Source: Dasypus novemcinctus (lineage: Eukaryota; Chordata; Mammalia; Cingulata; Dasypodidae). Taken from it: a stretch of DNA of 64,000 nt. Position numbers and translations under genes: made by a program. Of this stretch, positions 46,905-60,162 are shown piece by piece. Location: the NCBI RefSeq assembly GCF_030445035.2, contig NW_026688628.1, forward strand, positions 1,364,001 through 1,428,000, read 5' to 3'. Under the pieces are notes generated by a model that saw only the letters and a list, made by a program, of their open reading frames with translations, was not told the DNA's origin and made no database searches. Within the stretch, counting starts at the first letter, position 1; each line of letters opens with the position of its first letter.

Positions 46905-49550
46905 CCTCCTCTTATCTCCTAATAACGTATACTCTAGGTTTTCATTCCATGTGTTTATTATTTGTATTTAGTTTATATTAATGAGACCATGCAATATTTG
47001 TCCTTTTGGGTCTGGCTTACTTCACTTAATATAATGTCTTCAAGACTCATCTATGTTATCACTTATGTCCCAATTTCATTTCTTCTTACTGCAGCATAAT
47101 ATTCCATTGTTTGTATAGACCACATTTGTTTATCCATTCAATCATGAAGGGACACTTGAGTTGTTCCCACCTTTGGCAATTGTGAACAACTTTGCTCTGA
47201 ACATTTGTGTGCAGATGTCTGTTCATGGCCTAGTTTTCCGTTCTTCTGTATATATTCCTTAGAGGAATTGTTGGATCCTGTGACAGTTCTATATTTAGCT
47301 TCCTGAGGAACCTCCAAACTGTATTCCATGAAGGCTGCACCATTTTACACTGCCACCAACAGTGAAGGAGTGTTCCTTTTTCTCCACATCGTCTCCAGCA
47401 CATATTGTTGTCGGTTTTATTTAAAATAATAGCCATTCTATGTTGTGTTAGATGATATCTTATTGTTGTTTTAATTTGCATTTCCCTGATAGCTAGTGAT
47501 ATGAAACATTCATGTGCTTTTTGGCCATTTGTATTTCCTCTTTGGAGAAATGTCTATTTAAATCTTTTGTCCATTTTTTAATTTATTGCTTGCTTTTTTA
47601 TTGTTGTGTATGATCTCCTTATATAGCATGGAAATCAAACCCTTATCAGATAACTGGTTTCCAAATATTTTCTCCCATTGACTTGGTTGCCTTTTCACCT
47701 TCTTGATGAAGTCCTTTGAATCATAGAAATGTTTAAGTTTGAGGAGGTCCCATTTATCCATGTTTACTTTTGTTGCTCATGCTTTTGGTGTAAGGTTTAT
47801 GAATCTATCACCTACCACCAGGTCTTGAAGATGTTTCCCTACATGTTCTGCTAGATGCATTATTGTGCTTCCTTTTACATTCAGGTCTTTGATCGACTTT
47901 GAGGGTTTTTAAAAAATAATATGTGAGATAGGGGTCTTCTTTCTTTCTTTTGGCTATTGATATCCAGTTCTCCCCCCAAAATTTTTTTGAATAAACATTT
48001 CTTCCCCAAATGGGAGGGCTTGACAGGACTGTCAAAAATCACTTGGCCGTAGATGTGATTGTCTGTTTCTGAACCATCATTTCGGTTCCGTTGGTCTATG
48101 TGTCTATCTTTATGACAATACCGTGTTGTTTTTACCACTGTAGCTAGGTAATATGATTTAAAGTCTGTAAGTGAGAGTCCTCCAATTTCACTTTTCCTTT
48201 TGAAAATGTTTCTGGCCATTTGGGGACTCTTACACTTCCAGATAAACTTAATAATTGTGTTTTCCATTTGCTAAAAAAAATGCAGGTGAAATTTTTATTC
48301 GTATTGCATTGAATCTGTATATCAATTTGGGTAGAACTGACATCTTAATAATATTTAGTCTTCCAATCCATGAGCAAGAAATGTTATTCCAATTATTTAG
48401 GTCTTTTAAAATTCCTTTTTGCAATGCATTATAATTTTCCAAATACAAGTGTTTTGCATCCTTGGTTAAGTTTATTCCTAAATATTTGTTTCTTTTCATT
48501 GCTATTGTAAATGGAATGTTTTTCCTGACTCCCTCCTCGGATTGTGCATTATTCATGTAAAGAAACACTTCAGATTTTTGCTTATTGGTCTTGTATCCTG
48601 ACTCTCTACTGAAATAATTTATTAGCTCCAGCAGCTTTGTTGTAGATTTTTCAGGACTTTCTACACATACAGTCATCATCTGTGAATAGTGAACATTTTA
48701 ATTCTTATTTTCCAATTCAGATGTCTTTTATTTCTTTTTCTTACCTGATTGCTTTAGCTAGAAACTCTACCATTACATTGAACAACAATGGGGTTAGTGG
48801 GCATCCTTGTCCTGTCCCTGATCTCAATGGGAAAGTTTTCAGTCTTTCACCATTGAATACAATGTTAGCTGTGGGTTTTTCATATATGGCTTTTATCATG
48901 TAAAGTATTTTCCTTCAATTCCTATTTTTTTGTAGTATTTTTCTCAAGACAGGATGCTGTATTTTGTCAGATGCCTTTTTGGTGTCAATTGATAATATCA
49001 TGTGATTTTTCTTCTTTGATTTATTAATGTGGTGTATTATGCTGATTGATTTTCTTGTGTTGAACCAGCCTTACATGCCTTGTATACAATCCACTTGATC
49101 AAGAAGGATAATTCTTTTAATGTGTTGTTGGATTTGATTAACAAGTATTTTATTGAGGATTTTTGCATCTGTATTCATTAGAGAAATGGGACTATAACTT
49201 TATTTTTTTTTTTGGTAATAGCTTTATTTGGCTTTAGCGTGAGGGTGATATTGGTTTCATAGAATGAGTTTTGTAGCATTCCTTCTTGTTCAATTTTTTG
49301 GAAGAGCTTGAGTCACATTAGTATTAAATCTTCTTTGAATGCTTGGTAAACTCACCTGTGAAACTGTCTGGTAAAGGGCTTTTCATTTTGGGAAACTGTT
49401 TAATGACTGTTTCAATCTCTTTACTTGTGATTGGTTTGTTGAGTTTTCTATTTCTTCAAGCATCAGTGTAGGTTGTTTGTACCTTCCTAGGAATTTTTCT
49501 ATTTTATCTACATTGTCTAGTTTTTTAGCATAAAATTGTTCTTACTCCCC
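46905..49550 (-). mobile_element. Older L1, 3' half of ORF2 and 3' end, minus strand
   Basis: On the minus strand this reads from the RT palm (about 49400) through the catalytic region near 48690, LINYFSRESGYKTNKQKSEV (48248-48679), [18 protein letters not shown], and the Cys-rich end with [19 protein letters not shown] (47230-47481). It belongs to an older subfamily than L1-A to C, judged by protein divergence, and lacks their long 3' UTR. All frames are broken. Confidence 0.88.
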
Positions 49551-51355
49551 CTAAAATGAACTACAAAATCTATACAGTCAGACTCATGCCTATCTATTCT
49601 CACTTCTCCCTCCTCATTGGATTCCAGAGCCTCTGTCTTCTTCAATGCACCTGTCAAACTTGGGGTCTATGCTCAGCTTGTCCCCATGCTTGTAATATCA
49701 TTTTCTACAGCTATGACCCCTTTCCCTGCCTAGTGTAAATTCCTGCTCCTCCTCGAGGTATCTTCTCTAATTGCCTTATCATGGAGGGGTTTTCTTATTA
49801 CCATATCCAGATTAGGGCATCCCATTCTATTTTCTCATTGCATCCTGATCGCCCTTCAAAGGCCAATGTCAACAATTGAACTTTTCAGTTAGACTAATGA
49901 GGACATTTTCTGGCTCTATGGAATTCAATTTTGTATCTTCATGGGATAAATACTTAAAATGTATTAATGCAGACATGTTGAATGATTGAACATACACACA
50001 CAAATGAAATGCACACATAGTATCACACTTTTATACATTCACAAATTTATTCAATTAACATATTGATGTCTAGTGTGCACAACTTAAAGAGTAAAACGCA
50101 TAATGTCATTTCACTTAGTGGTAAATTCAGATCCAGTGATTCAGTACTAGTGACTATAAATTGTACCAGGTTAAATGTGATTCAGAAGTAGAGTGATTAA
50201 AAATCTGATCTCATCTTCCACTTTAGTACTTCTAGTAAACAAGTATATTCATTTTTAATGCATTCAGGTGAGAGAGGGGTACAAAAAATGGATTAATATG
50301 ATACCTAAAATGACTGGACAAGAGCTATACAATGGCCCATTCCACCATTCATACACCACATGGTTTTCTCACCTGGTCCATGCTATTTCCTCACTGAACT
50401 ACTTGTTTCTGCCTGCTGTTGTTTCTGAAGCCTCTAGTGATGGAAAAATGCTGTGTTTCTTGGTACAGAAGTCAGTTAAAGTTTACATATCAGCTTGGTC
50501 TCCATGTCTTGACTGTGACCACCTCTAGGGTTAGGGACAATAGAGTATTCATCTGTGCATTGTTTGCACTGCAAACTATTCTGATGTTGGGGAATTATTC
50601 GTTTCTGAGTCCAAAAGCTGGAATCTCAGAAACCAAAAGCTGGAATCCATGGAAACCCAATGTCCTACAGATGTGGCCCGATCAAAGCCTTGCTCATTAT
50701 TCAATCACGTAAAAGTGAAACCTCTGAAGCAATTTAATCCACTATGCCCAGAGGAGCTGACCAGTTTACAAACAAAATCTGACATCTATTTTTGGAATTC
50801 ATAATCAATATCAAACTGCTTACAGAGTGTGTCCAGAAACAAGCTTTTATGTAGGTATTTATTATCCTCAAAATATAGCAATTCAAATATGTGGAAAAAT
50901 AATGAATATTCCCAAAATGTTGTTGGATCTTTAAGATAACCACAGACAGAAGAAAGGAGCGAAACCTTTATCATGCATTCCAGGATAATTAGGAAAAAAA
51001 GGAAATTTATAAACAAAAAACTGAAAACCAAAGTGGAAGTCTATTCAAATGTATTCCAAACATACAAAATTAACTAGAATATGAATATTCAATGTTAGAT
51101 TTAATGTGATGAAAAAGGACAAAAAATGTAATTTAATGTTGAAAAGTTGGATGATGTGACTGTCATTCTCCTGACATTACTAGAGGAAAAATGTGATTCA
51201 CTTCTTAATTGGTGAACGTAAATGCAAGCATGATGTTGATTTTCTTCAGGCCTTCTATTTATTGCAGGACAATATTCAGTTACAACTTAAGAAGTCTTAT
51301 TGTCCACAGAATATGTTCTATTCCATAATCCATGGTGAGTGTTCCTATCTGGCCT
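49551..51355. other. No recognised feature
   Basis: About 1.8 kb without a defensible gene or repeat. A short tandem duplication, ccaaaagctggaat, occurs at about 50610 and 50634. Open frames (such as 50268-50528) lack domains. Confidence 0.4.
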
Positions 51356-52155
51356 TCATAAAATAATATAGCAACATGGAGCAAAGATGTAACCTAGTAA
51401 ACCAGCACTGGGAGCCAAGGTGGAGAAGATCTCAATGGCTGCCATGACCTTCCCCTTGGTGCTGAGGTAGACAGAAAGGAAACGGACCCAAGCCCTGCAG
51501 AACAACAACAAAGGTGTCAGGCAGGTTCCTGGCCATGAAAGCTACATTGAAGCTCCAGAGGGCCAAGCAGCCCAGGTATCCCAGGCTACAGTAGAAGACA
51601 GTAGCTGAACCCTTATGGCACTCAATGGTAATATAACCAGGCTCAGTGTGTGCATCTTTATCAATGAATGGGGGAGAGGTTCTGAACCAGATTCCACAGA
51701 GTATCATCTGGATTAGGGAGCAAATGGAAATAGCAAACCTAGGTGCCCCTGATACCAAACTCTGCCTCACCCTTCTCCCTAGAGCAGTGACCTTGAATTC
51801 CAGAACCATAGTGATTGTTTTGGCCAAAACAGTGGACACAGTAACTGCAAAAACAATTCCAAATGTGATTTGTCAGAGGATGCAGATGGCTGTGTTGGGA
51901 TAATTGATGAAGAGCAAGGAGCATAGGAAACACAGGGTAAGGGAGATGAGCAGGATGTAGCTGAGGATCCTGTTATTGGCCTTGACAGTGGGAGTGTCTT
52001 GGTGCTTCACAAAGACCCCAAGAATAATAGTATCAAGGAAAGAGAAGCAAAGCGCTGTGCAGACCAGAGTCAACCCCAATGGGTCTTTTGGAGGGAATGA
52101 GTTCTCTCATTGTTTGCATTCTGATGATCTGGACACTTCACACAGTGTTCTACAT
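51356..52155 (-). pseudogene. Vomeronasal type 2 receptor pseudogene, last exon
   Basis: A class C GPCR of the vomeronasal organ (V2R), here only the exon for the end of the Cys-rich domain and the seven-helix domain. An acceptor-like ttctcaccag precedes 52155, followed by the CVKCPDHQ segment. Then [17 protein letters not shown] and [19 protein letters not shown] (51873-52079), TVLAKTITMVLEFKV and GTSPPFID-type loop residues (51432-51839). Lesions: a deletion with frameshift near 52085, an in-frame TGA at 51873-51875, a deletion of roughly 50 bp near 51505, and an early stop near 51356. Upstream exons are not seen within the window. Confidence 0.92.
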
Positions 52156-52690
52156 CTGGTGAGAAATGCAAAGTGTCATCAGCCCATGTTCAGTAATTCT
52201 CACTTATTCACTGGACCCAAAAGAATAACATTGGACAAATTCAGCCAAATTTGTCCAGCTTGTGATGATTTTAAATAACCCTGTGCTTTAATGTGCTTGT
52301 TGTTCCTTCCCTAAACTTTCTCTTAGACCTCTGGCTTTCTTTTAAACATTCAGTCTATCAATTTGATAACAGCGTAATTTATTTACTGTTGAGCTTCCAT
52401 TCTTTTCTTGTCCAGACATCATATTTTTTTCTAGTGGATTTTCTGCTTATCTTGTTTCTGTAGACGGTCCCTGTATAATCTTGATGTAATTCATTATTGA
52501 CTAGATCTATGTTAAATAATTTATTCCACTTCTGGCTTGACCATTCATTGCCAAACTGAAAATAGCAGTATTAATGTAATTAACATTCATTAAACTTTTC
52601 CTTTAAGGTTGTTGATATATGATGATATATGTCTTATTTAAGAAATTTTCTCCTTTGAAAATGAAAACATTCTCCTTTTTGTTTCTTTAA
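52156..52690. other. V2R upstream intron sequence, no recognised feature
   Basis: Would be intronic in the ancestral V2R gene. AT-rich, with no exon or repeat that I can name. Confidence 0.4.
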
Positions 52691-54070
52691 GGTTTTTATT
52701 TTTACATTTAGAATTACAATTTTCCTGATATTGATGAATCTGTATGTGACAAATTTGTTTCTAGATATGTCATTTGGTTCATTTTATTTCCTTTTCTATC
52801 CTTATGATGAAACAACATTATTGTGACTTAAAAAAAGGAACAGGTAGAATATGCACTCCCATTTCACTCTTTGTGTTAAAGTTTGTCTTAGCAAAGCTTT
52901 TTGCATTTGATTCCATACTAATGATTTAATAAGTTGTAATTGCCCCATAAAGTTGTGATTGTGATAACAATTGCATTAACTCAGTCAATCAATTTGGAGC
53001 ATAATGATATCTTTACAATATTGAGTCCTTTCAATTATGAACATGGTTTATCCCTCCATTTATTTAGTTTCCTTTAAATTTTTCTCTATACCTTTATTAT
53101 ACAGAATTCTTTCCAAACTTTCCTAAATATTATTTTTAGGCATTTAATACTTTCAAGATATTGTAAATATCATCTTTGGAAGTTTCATTTTAGAAAGCCC
53201 TATGACTTGCATATATAAGAAGCTTTTATATTACCCTTGTATTCAGACCACTAAACTGAGTTTATAAAATCTTCCAGATCTTCAACTTATGCAATAAACT
53301 CCTTTCCAAATTATGTCAATTTTACTTTATCCTTTCAAATAATTATTCCTTCCAATCCTTTTCCTGCCAATATTGCATTGGGAAGGATCTCCAGTGCATT
53401 GTTAGATGTGTTAATATTGAAGATTTTTGTTTCATTATTGATCTCCCAGGCATGAAATACTTCGATATGGTGTGAAATTTATGTTAGTTTTCAGGAAGTA
53501 TCTTTTAAGGGATGAAAATGGTTCTCTTCTATTTCGATATGATAAGTTATGCTTTTTTTGTTTGTTCTAAAATCACTGATGGGTGTTGAATTTTATTAAA
53601 TATTTTCCTTCATTCACTGAGATGATGGGTATCTATTTTCAGGGGGTACATATACTGAATGACCTTGTTTTGTCATGGTAAATCCTCTTTATAAAATATT
53701 TCTAGAATTAGAGTGCAGATTATTTTCTTTGATATGTGAGCTTATGTTTAAAAAAGCTAGAAACCTGTATATTTCCTATTTTTAATGGCCTTATAAGATT
53801 GTGATACAAATGTTAAGCCGTAATCATAAATGAATAGAGATGTTTTCCCAATTTTTCCCTATTCCTTGGAAAAGTTTGAGTAAATAAGTATAATTTTTTC
53901 CATGAAAGTTTGATGGAATTCCCCAGTAAGGCCATTGGTCAATATGAAAATTTACGAGAATGTTTTAAACTATGGATTCAATAACTGAAGAAGATATGAA
54001 TCTTTTCAGATTTTTCATTTTGGGGGCATATTTTTTGGCAACTTTTATTTTTCTAGGAATAGGTGAATAT
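52691..54070 (-). mobile_element. Ancient L1 ORF2 remnant, minus strand
   Basis: The plus strand shows the familiar complement of L1 ORF2 in degraded form, e.g. ttcaattatgaacatggttt (53031), the palm complement near 53380-53470 and the region near 53590-53690. Interrupted at 54075 by an L1 3' UTR. Confidence 0.7.
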
Positions 54071-54074
54071 CATT

Positions 54075-56585
54075 TAATTTTTTTGTCTTTATTTTTTTAA
54101 CATTACATTCAAAAATCATGAGGTCCCCATAAGCCCCCACCCCCCTCACCCCACTCCTCCCCCCATAACAACAACCTCCTCCATCATCATAAGACATTCA
54201 TTGCGTTTGGCGAATACAACTCTGAGCACCACTGGACCTCATGGTCAATGTTCCACATCATAGCCCACACTCTCCCACATTCCACCCACTGGGCCATGGG
54301 GGGACATACAATGTCTGGCAACTGTCCCTGCAGCACCACCCACGACAACCCCAAGTCCTGAAAATGCCCCCACATCGCATCTCTTCCTCCCATTCCCTAC
54401 CCCCAACAGCCACCATGACCGTTTTCTCCACACCAATGCCAGATTTTCTTAGATTACTAATCACAATAGTTCATTAATAGAATATCAGTATGTCTACTCT
54501 AATCCATACTCTATTCCTCCATCCTGTGGACCTTGGAATGGTTGTGTCCACTCTACTTCTATATCAAGAGGGGCCTTAGATTCCACATGGATGCTGGATG
54601 CAATCCTCCTGCTTTCAGTTGTAGGCACTCTTGGCTCCATGGTGTGGTGGTTGACCTTCTTGACCTTCATGTTAGCTGAGTGCGGTAAGTCCAATAAACC
54701 AGAGCATAGGAGCTGAAGTCTGTTGAGGCCCAGGGCCTGGCTACCACATGGTCAGTCGAGATATTCAGGTCCCCTGAGTATATATTAAACTCCAGCACCA
54801 ACTACAGTTCTGGTAAAAGTAACAGGAGAGGCTTGTGAACAAAGATCACATCTGAGTCCAGCTCCATCACACAGAAACACAAACTCCAAAGTAGGGACAA
54901 CTGACATGGCACTGAACTCCATCTGCCATGACAATAGAACCTGTGGGTTTCTGTAGCCCTCAGAAGAACCAGTACCCGAGGTTTTATCTATTTTATCAGT
55001 CTCTGGGACTCTGCTGGGGAGTGCATAAGGGCAACCCCTCTGATAACCTCCCAGCTCTTTTTGGAGACTAATAGGAATATAATCTTATTTGTCCTTTCCA
55101 CTTCCCCCTTTGATTCAGTTCACACAGCATTTTTAACTCCTGGTATTATATGTAAATTGAGATACTCTGCTGGTCCGAGTTGACCCTTTTATTCAAGGTC
55201 ATTTTCTAGTTACATCATCAGCTAGTACTTGGTAGTAATCCCTCGGTGCCAGGGAGGCTCATACCCGGGAGTCCTGTACTATGCTGGTGGGAAGGCAACG
55301 CATTTACATCTGAGTTTGGCTTCAAGACTGGCCACATTTGAGCAACACAGAGGCTTTCAGGAAGTGAGTCTTAGGCACCCTGTAACTCTAGGCCTTGTTC
55401 TTATTTCAGGTGCACAGGCTTATAAGCATAGTCATTAGTATCAAGGGCTCATTGTTGGACCTTCATTCTTTTTTGGTCTTTGCCATTGCACTTGGGGGAT
55501 TTTTCCTGTTCCTTTAGGAGCTATGATAGAGCTCCCCTGGCTAGGAACTCAGCACTCCCTCAGTTGTTGTTTTTAATTGTATATACTATGAAAATATCCA
55601 GACATTTTTATATACCATGGACATATGCCCTGGAGAACTCTCTACCAACCGTGTGTCCCCTGTCAATAATATCCCACACCAGTATTCCTCCATTGCCATT
55701 GTTGAATCTCTCTGTGATCTAAAACGTCTTCAAAAGTGAAGCCCAATATATTGCCAGGTTCCATTAATAGTAAAACGGAATATAGTGATGAGTTTAAAGG
55801 TTAGATATAGAATACATAATAATTTAGAAAAATTAAGGTAAAAATAAATTGGGGTATCAAAAAATTAAAAAATGCAAAGCTTTGTTTTTGATGTTTTACC
55901 TTCCATCACCACAATAAGTGTTGCCCTGTATGCAAATTGGCAACGCAACTACTTCTGTCTTTTCCTCAGTGTCTACGTCCTATCTTTTTCTTTTCTTTTT
56001 TCTAATTATTAAACTTATCTTCACAAACATTTTAGATCACAATAATTCATATATACAATACACAGTACTCCCACATATCCAACATAAAACCAAAAATCTC
56101 TTTACATATTCATGTTATATTTACTGAAAATGGTGTACAGATATTGAGACAATATCTTTCAAACAAGGTAACATTTGTGTTTACATTGTGTTTATATTTT
56201 AGATTGTACAATTTTCTAAATTTTTAGTTATCTTATATTTTACATTATGATTTACATTTTAGCCTATCAACCCCTATATATTTTTGGTGTAATTTTGCAT
56301 GTCTTATATCCATCCTTGTGTACTCTTGTGGAACACTTCTATTACCCACACAGTTATATCGATTCCATCTATTCAATACATCTTTTCCCCTTCCCTTAGG
56401 GCCCACAGTGACAGTTAATCTTCATTGCTTGAAGGGCCATGTTCAGAGATACTTGCCACAGTGTTGAGGGCTTGACATGCTCAACTGCCCTAATGCACTG
56501 GGAGCCAACATTTCTCTTGAGAGATACAATTCCCTCTATTTGAGGGCATCATTCCCCTCCAGGATGTGGGTATACCTTCACTCTC
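54075..56585 (-). mobile_element. L1 3' UTR, 2.5 kb, 5'-truncated, minus strand
   Basis: Starts with ttatttttttaacattacat, C-rich sequence (complement of the G-rich terminus), and runs collinearly with the 3' UTRs of L1-A and L1-B to about 600 bp short of ORF2. A third uninterrupted copy of the long UTR, with no ORF2 attached. Confidence 0.9.
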
Positions 56586-56699
56586 ATTTATAATTTCAAA
56601 TGCTTTGGCCTGAAATTATTTATGCTAAGTTTTATGGTGCAAAATTCTGGCACAGAGGGCACATTCTTAAGTCCTGGTATTATTTATTTTGCAATTTTT

Positions 56700-57030
56700 C
56701 ATTTATTCTTAATGTACCATTCTAGGGATTATTAATTTTTTTTTCTAAATCTGCAGTTCACTTTGACTTTTTTATCCTACTTGTATTGTCCTTTATTAAA
56801 TTTCTTTCTTATATTTATTATTTTCTATCTTCTCTTTACTTTATGTATTATTTGCTCTTATTAATTTAATTTTCAATGAATAGTTAGAAATTCAGCTCTT
56901 ACATTCAAATATATGTACTAAATAATTTAAAAAGTATACATTCTAGGATTATACTTACTTTCTCCAAAGACAGCCTTAACTGTATCCCATTATAAGACTT
57001 GAAATGTAGCATTTCAATTTCAAAACATTT
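56700..57030 (-). mobile_element. Possible ancient L1 fragment
   Basis: The complement loosely resembles L1 ORF2 5' RT sequence (ttattattttctatcttctc; gccttaactgtatcccatta). It may continue the element at 52691-54070 beyond the inserted UTR. Weak. Confidence 0.4.
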
Positions 57031-58040
57031 TTATAAAAACTTCTATATACTATCTAAATTAAACAATAAGTTGTTGAAAATTATATTCCTTAACCTCCAA
57101 GCATGTGGGAGCTGCAGTTCATGGTTACAGTATTCTTTATATGCACATATAGAACATATACTTGAACTTATCTTGTAGTGATGTGTACATAGATCATTTT
57201 CCCAAATTGATTCATTGCAAGATTATATCATTAATCTCAACACATCTTATAAAAAATGAAAGAATAGTATTTTAGAAAATTAAACCACATATTAATCAAG
57301 AAATGAAAATCAGAAGTTTCCCACAATAGATGTTATTCCAGTATGTAATATCATGAATATGCATGTAATATCAGGAAAATGTTGAATTTCAGAAATTATA
57401 TTATGAAAGAAATATGGTATAAGGATTTTCTCTTCCATTTCTATATCATGTCTCAGTCTCCATTCCCAATATTCTCTGTGAGCTAGTCACAGTGAACCTT
57501 TGTTTTCCAGTTCTCTGAATCTCTGAATAATACATTCAGTGGTGATTTACTTTTTGTCATTTATAATAATTCTGCCAAGAATTTATTGCCCCTTCATTCA
57601 TCTTACATAATACTAATGCTACTGTCTCTATGGAAAGCTCTATGGAACCACTCAAACCTATGAATTTGCTGTCCCATAAGTTTCTGTACATGCACAAAAT
57701 ACAGCTTTAAGGATGGACACAAAGTGTCCCTATGTTTTGTCTCCTCAATCACTTGTGAAATATGGGAGAACAGAAACTGAAACCCATTCATTGTGGGTAC
57801 GTTATATTGTCCTCATGTGGCGCACTTTAGAAATACACATTTCTAAAAATCGTCGCAAACTTTCTGAGCATCTGTTCTTCATCTCAGTGTAAGTCATGAA
57901 AATTATTAAGATCCAAGCTTTTGATATAATCTAAATATCCTTTCAAACAGGATGAAAAGCAGGTACTTATAACACAATGTATTAGTTACAAGATAAGGAT
58001 GAAACATAATTTACTATTATGGAGTCAAGAAAAGTGTTTC
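57031..58040. other. No recognised feature
   Basis: About 1 kb between the ancient L1 fragment and L1-C. The minus-strand frame at 57603-57791 has no domain that I recognise. Confidence 0.4.
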
Positions 58041-58041
58041 T

Positions 58042-60162
58042 GAGGAGGAGGCAAGATGGTCACTGAGTGAACTTGTCTTTGCGGTAGGTCCCGGGAAGAG
58101 ATGGTTGGGTGCGGCTACAGGCTCTCCAAGGCCGGGCTTTTTCGGGATTTTTGCAGGGCAGAAGTGTCTGGACATCGATTGGGTGGAAAGGTAACAGAGA
58201 GCATTGGTCTAGTAGATATAATTTGGGTTCTGTTGCCCGTAGGTGAGACCCGCGCACAGGCTCCTCCCTATTGGGGGTGGGGGGAACCACGGTCCAGCCC
58301 GGCGGCACCGCTTTTAGATGGCTCTGAGCTGTTAAGGAGTTTGCGAGTTCTGGGCGAGCTGTGGGTGGGTTGATGCGATGGGTCGCCTTTGCAGAGCGAT
58401 TTGGGAAGATAGACGGTGTTTTGTTGTGAAGTGGGAGAAACTTGTGATTGAGAACATAAACAATAGCGCTTCTGCCTGAAGCCCCACCCCCAAAAGCCCG
58501 GCAGCCGATCTCCAACCCAAACAGGCTGTAGGCAATAAAGAGACATAATCAGAAAGTTGCTTAAGGCTGCAGCAAGGGAGGGGGACACGTCTGGAAGCCG
58601 ATTAGGGAATATTTTGCGAAGCTTGGGAATTCCGGTTTTCGAATCTGTTTTTGGCATCACAGGCCGGGCTTCAGATCTGTACTAGCAAAGTGGCTGCGGT
58701 GTAGAGGCGCCCTCTAGTGGCAGAGGTTTGGAATCACAGGACGGGAGCTGTCCAAAAGCTGAAGTGAGATATACTAATGAGCCCAGCTAAGTAAATGAAT
58801 TGCAGGGTTCAGTCATAATATAGAGTGTGCGGATCTGACTTCCCCCTTAAGGCTGGCACCCAGCTGTGGGGATCCCTGAGGGCTGTGTTACACTGCAGAG
58901 CTCCCAGGCTTCCTGTAGACCAGATTGGAGGTTGCCAGGTCTGAATTCCCTAAAATCTGGTGGCCCACACCACAGAGACTCACATCTCTTGAGACCTCAA
59001 TATCTCAGACTTTCCATCCCTGAATCCATCACACACTGAGGTCCATCTGAGGTCCTTAAATGCCCTAGCCTTCAATGTTGGCATTCTTTCTTTATCGTTT
59101 CATTTTGTTTTGTTTTTATTTTCATTTTGACTTATTCTTTACTTTTTTCAATTTCCTGATTGCTAACACCGCATTATCCCCTAGTCTTCTCTCACAGCGT
59201 ATCCCCCAAAGTCTTACTTTTACTCAGTTATTTAAGGCTTTTTTTCGTGGTAGGTGCTGTGTAGTGGGTGTTTTAATTCTGGGTCGTGCATATCTGTTTT
59301 TTTTTTTCTTTCCCCTACCTGTTCCCCACCCTCTGCCCACCTCCTTTTACTTTCTTCCTCTCATCCCTTCCCCGCACTTTCTTTTTTTTTCTTTCTTTTT
59401 TTCTGTTGTCTCTCTCTCTTGTCCCTCATATTCTACTTAGTTTATTTTAACTCAATTATACAATAGGTGCGGCAGGAAACACCTCACATTCGCTGGGTTT
59501 TCTCATCCTCCACTGCCTCATTTCTGTGTGAACTGATTTAGGCTACCTACACTATCCTCTTTCCCCTACATCTTGATATCCACCACCATCTACTGGCTCT
59601 CCTATATTCCACCTCCCACCTCTCTTTCTTCGATCCATGAAGGGTCTAAGTCTTAATTTCTAATACCTATGTTTTGTTTTCTGTCTGTTATCCAATCTTG
59701 AAATTATTACCTTTCTTTTCTCTTTCCCTCTCTCACAAAATCAATAGCTTTTTAGCTCATACCATATTCCTCCCATATTCAATCATCTACCTCATAATAG
59801 GTACTCTACCTACTGCTATAACTCTACACAATTTACATGAACCTAACCTCCATCCTCCCAGATCTCATATTCTTGCTTTGTTAATATATATCACCAATAC
59901 TACTTTACACTTTTCCCTTGCTTACACAATTGCCTTTCCCCAACACTAATACTTCCTTTAAAGTGAACTTAACCAACAACAAGAAACTAGAATAAGAAGA
60001 AAAAAGAGACAAAGAGAAGATATAACTCCTATGCAAAAATAACAGCTAATTAACCTCCAAGAGCAGACAAAGAAGCTAAGGAACTGATTAAATCCGTCAA
60101 GATAAAGAGATGACCAGAAAGCAAAAAAAAAATCTACAAACCAAACCAGTAATCAGGAAAAC
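58042..60162 (+). promoter_or_regulatory. L1-C 5' UTR with YY1-like start and monomer traces
   Basis: caagatggt at 58052-58060 resembles the YY1 site that sets the start of human L1 transcription. Monomer landmarks related to those of L1-B occur at about 58153, 58390 and 58575, with more variable spacing. The region to about 58750 is CpG-containing and GC-rich. From 59075 to 59460 it becomes T/C-rich. Promoter activity is inferred. Confidence 0.8.

Noticed and set aside
50268-50528. 86-codon plus-strand frame
   Set aside because: No domain, no signal of selection visible, and located in anonymous sequence next to the V2R remnant.
57603-57791. Possible small exon on the minus strand
   Set aside because: No recognisable domain, no convincing splice sites, and no counterpart elsewhere in the window.
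58060-58660. Overlapping long frames in a GC-rich region, suggestive of a first exon or CpG island gene
   Set aside because: The region is the L1-C 5' UTR, with the typical full-length L1 start and monomer motifs.
59075-59466. Hydrophobic 121-codon frame resembling a membrane protein
   Set aside because: Pyrimidine-rich L1 5' UTR encodes Phe/Leu/Ser by composition only.
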